Source of the DNA: H111-94 sp034436045
GTDB taxonomy: Bacteria > Chloroflexota > Ktedonobacteria > Ktedonobacterales > Ktedonobacteraceae
NCBI GenBank assembly: GCA_034436045.1
Contig: DAOTVZ010000200.1
Span: forward strand, 1-5,021
Length of the DNA stretch: 5,021 bases
Direction of reading: 5' to 3'
In this document: one piece after another, positions 4,972 to 5,021 of the stretch
Position numbering within the stretch: position 1 is the first letter of the stretch
Layout: each line of letters starts with the position of its first letter
Notes under the pieces: generated by a model
Seen by the model: the letters and a program-made list of their open reading frames with translations, nothing else
Told to the model about the DNA's origin: nothing
Database searches by the model: none
Program-made: the position numbers and the translations under genes

Positions 4972-4999
4972 CCGTAGGGGCGTGATTCATCACGCCCTG
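4972..4999 (+). repeat. Dispersed palindromic repeat, copy upstream of the operon
   Basis: The left arm is CCGTAGGGGCGTGA and the right arm TCACGCCCTG, with a TTCA loop at 4986-4989. The core GGGCGTGA (4978-4985) pairs perfectly with TCACGCCC (4990-4997). It has the same orientation as the copies at 58 and 188 and the opposite one to 250-277. The sequence from 5000 to the window end is not a further copy. Confidence 0.9.
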
Positions 5000-5021
5000 G
5001 GGCACGACGGGCACACAGGGC

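Overview
The window holds two complete genes, both on the minus strand: a membrane-anchored PP2C-type Ser/Thr phosphatase (829-codon frame) followed 35 nt downstream by aspS, a 594-residue bacterial-type aspartyl-tRNA synthetase. Both ends carry copies of a GC-rich palindromic repeat. The best guess for the source is a Chloroflexota bacterium, probably of the Ktedonobacteria. This rests on three things: base composition that looks balanced to slightly GC-rich (by eye, not counted); the Thr/Ala/Pro-rich linkers common in exported Chloroflexota proteins; and dispersed palindromes of the CCGTAGGGGCGTGA type, which I recall as very abundant in Ktedonobacter-like genomes. This is inference, not a search result.

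Layout. Positions 1-277 are a non-coding repeat block. A 130-bp unit is present twice in tandem (1-130 and 131-260, 126/130 identical) and contains nested palindromes with arms ending in GGGCGTGA/TCACGCCC. The last palindrome (250-277) runs into the 3' end of aspS and supplies its final codon and TAG stop. aspS fills 272-2056 and starts with GTG behind an AAGGAG ribosome binding site. The phosphatase gene fills 2092 to 4581, or to 4536 if the better-placed GTG start is used. Positions 4582-4971 form a leader and promoter region with several inverted repeats, minus-strand promoter candidates and a strong -10 hexamer on the plus strand. Another palindrome of the same family (4972-4999) lies at the far end, in inverted orientation to the one at the aspS stop.

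How the parts may work together. The same strand and short spacer suggest one transcript, phosphatase first and synthetase second. The phosphatase has a cytoplasmic catalytic domain, one membrane helix and a large predicted beta-propeller-like extracytoplasmic part, so it looks like a signal-responsive counterpart of membrane Ser/Thr kinases. AspRS is housekeeping. Two residues in its anticodon domain suggest the non-discriminating form, which also charges tRNA-Asn for later amidation by GatCAB. I see no evidence of a wholly new system. The most unusual items are the repeat family and its use as a stop codon, the structured leader, and the phosphatase architecture.
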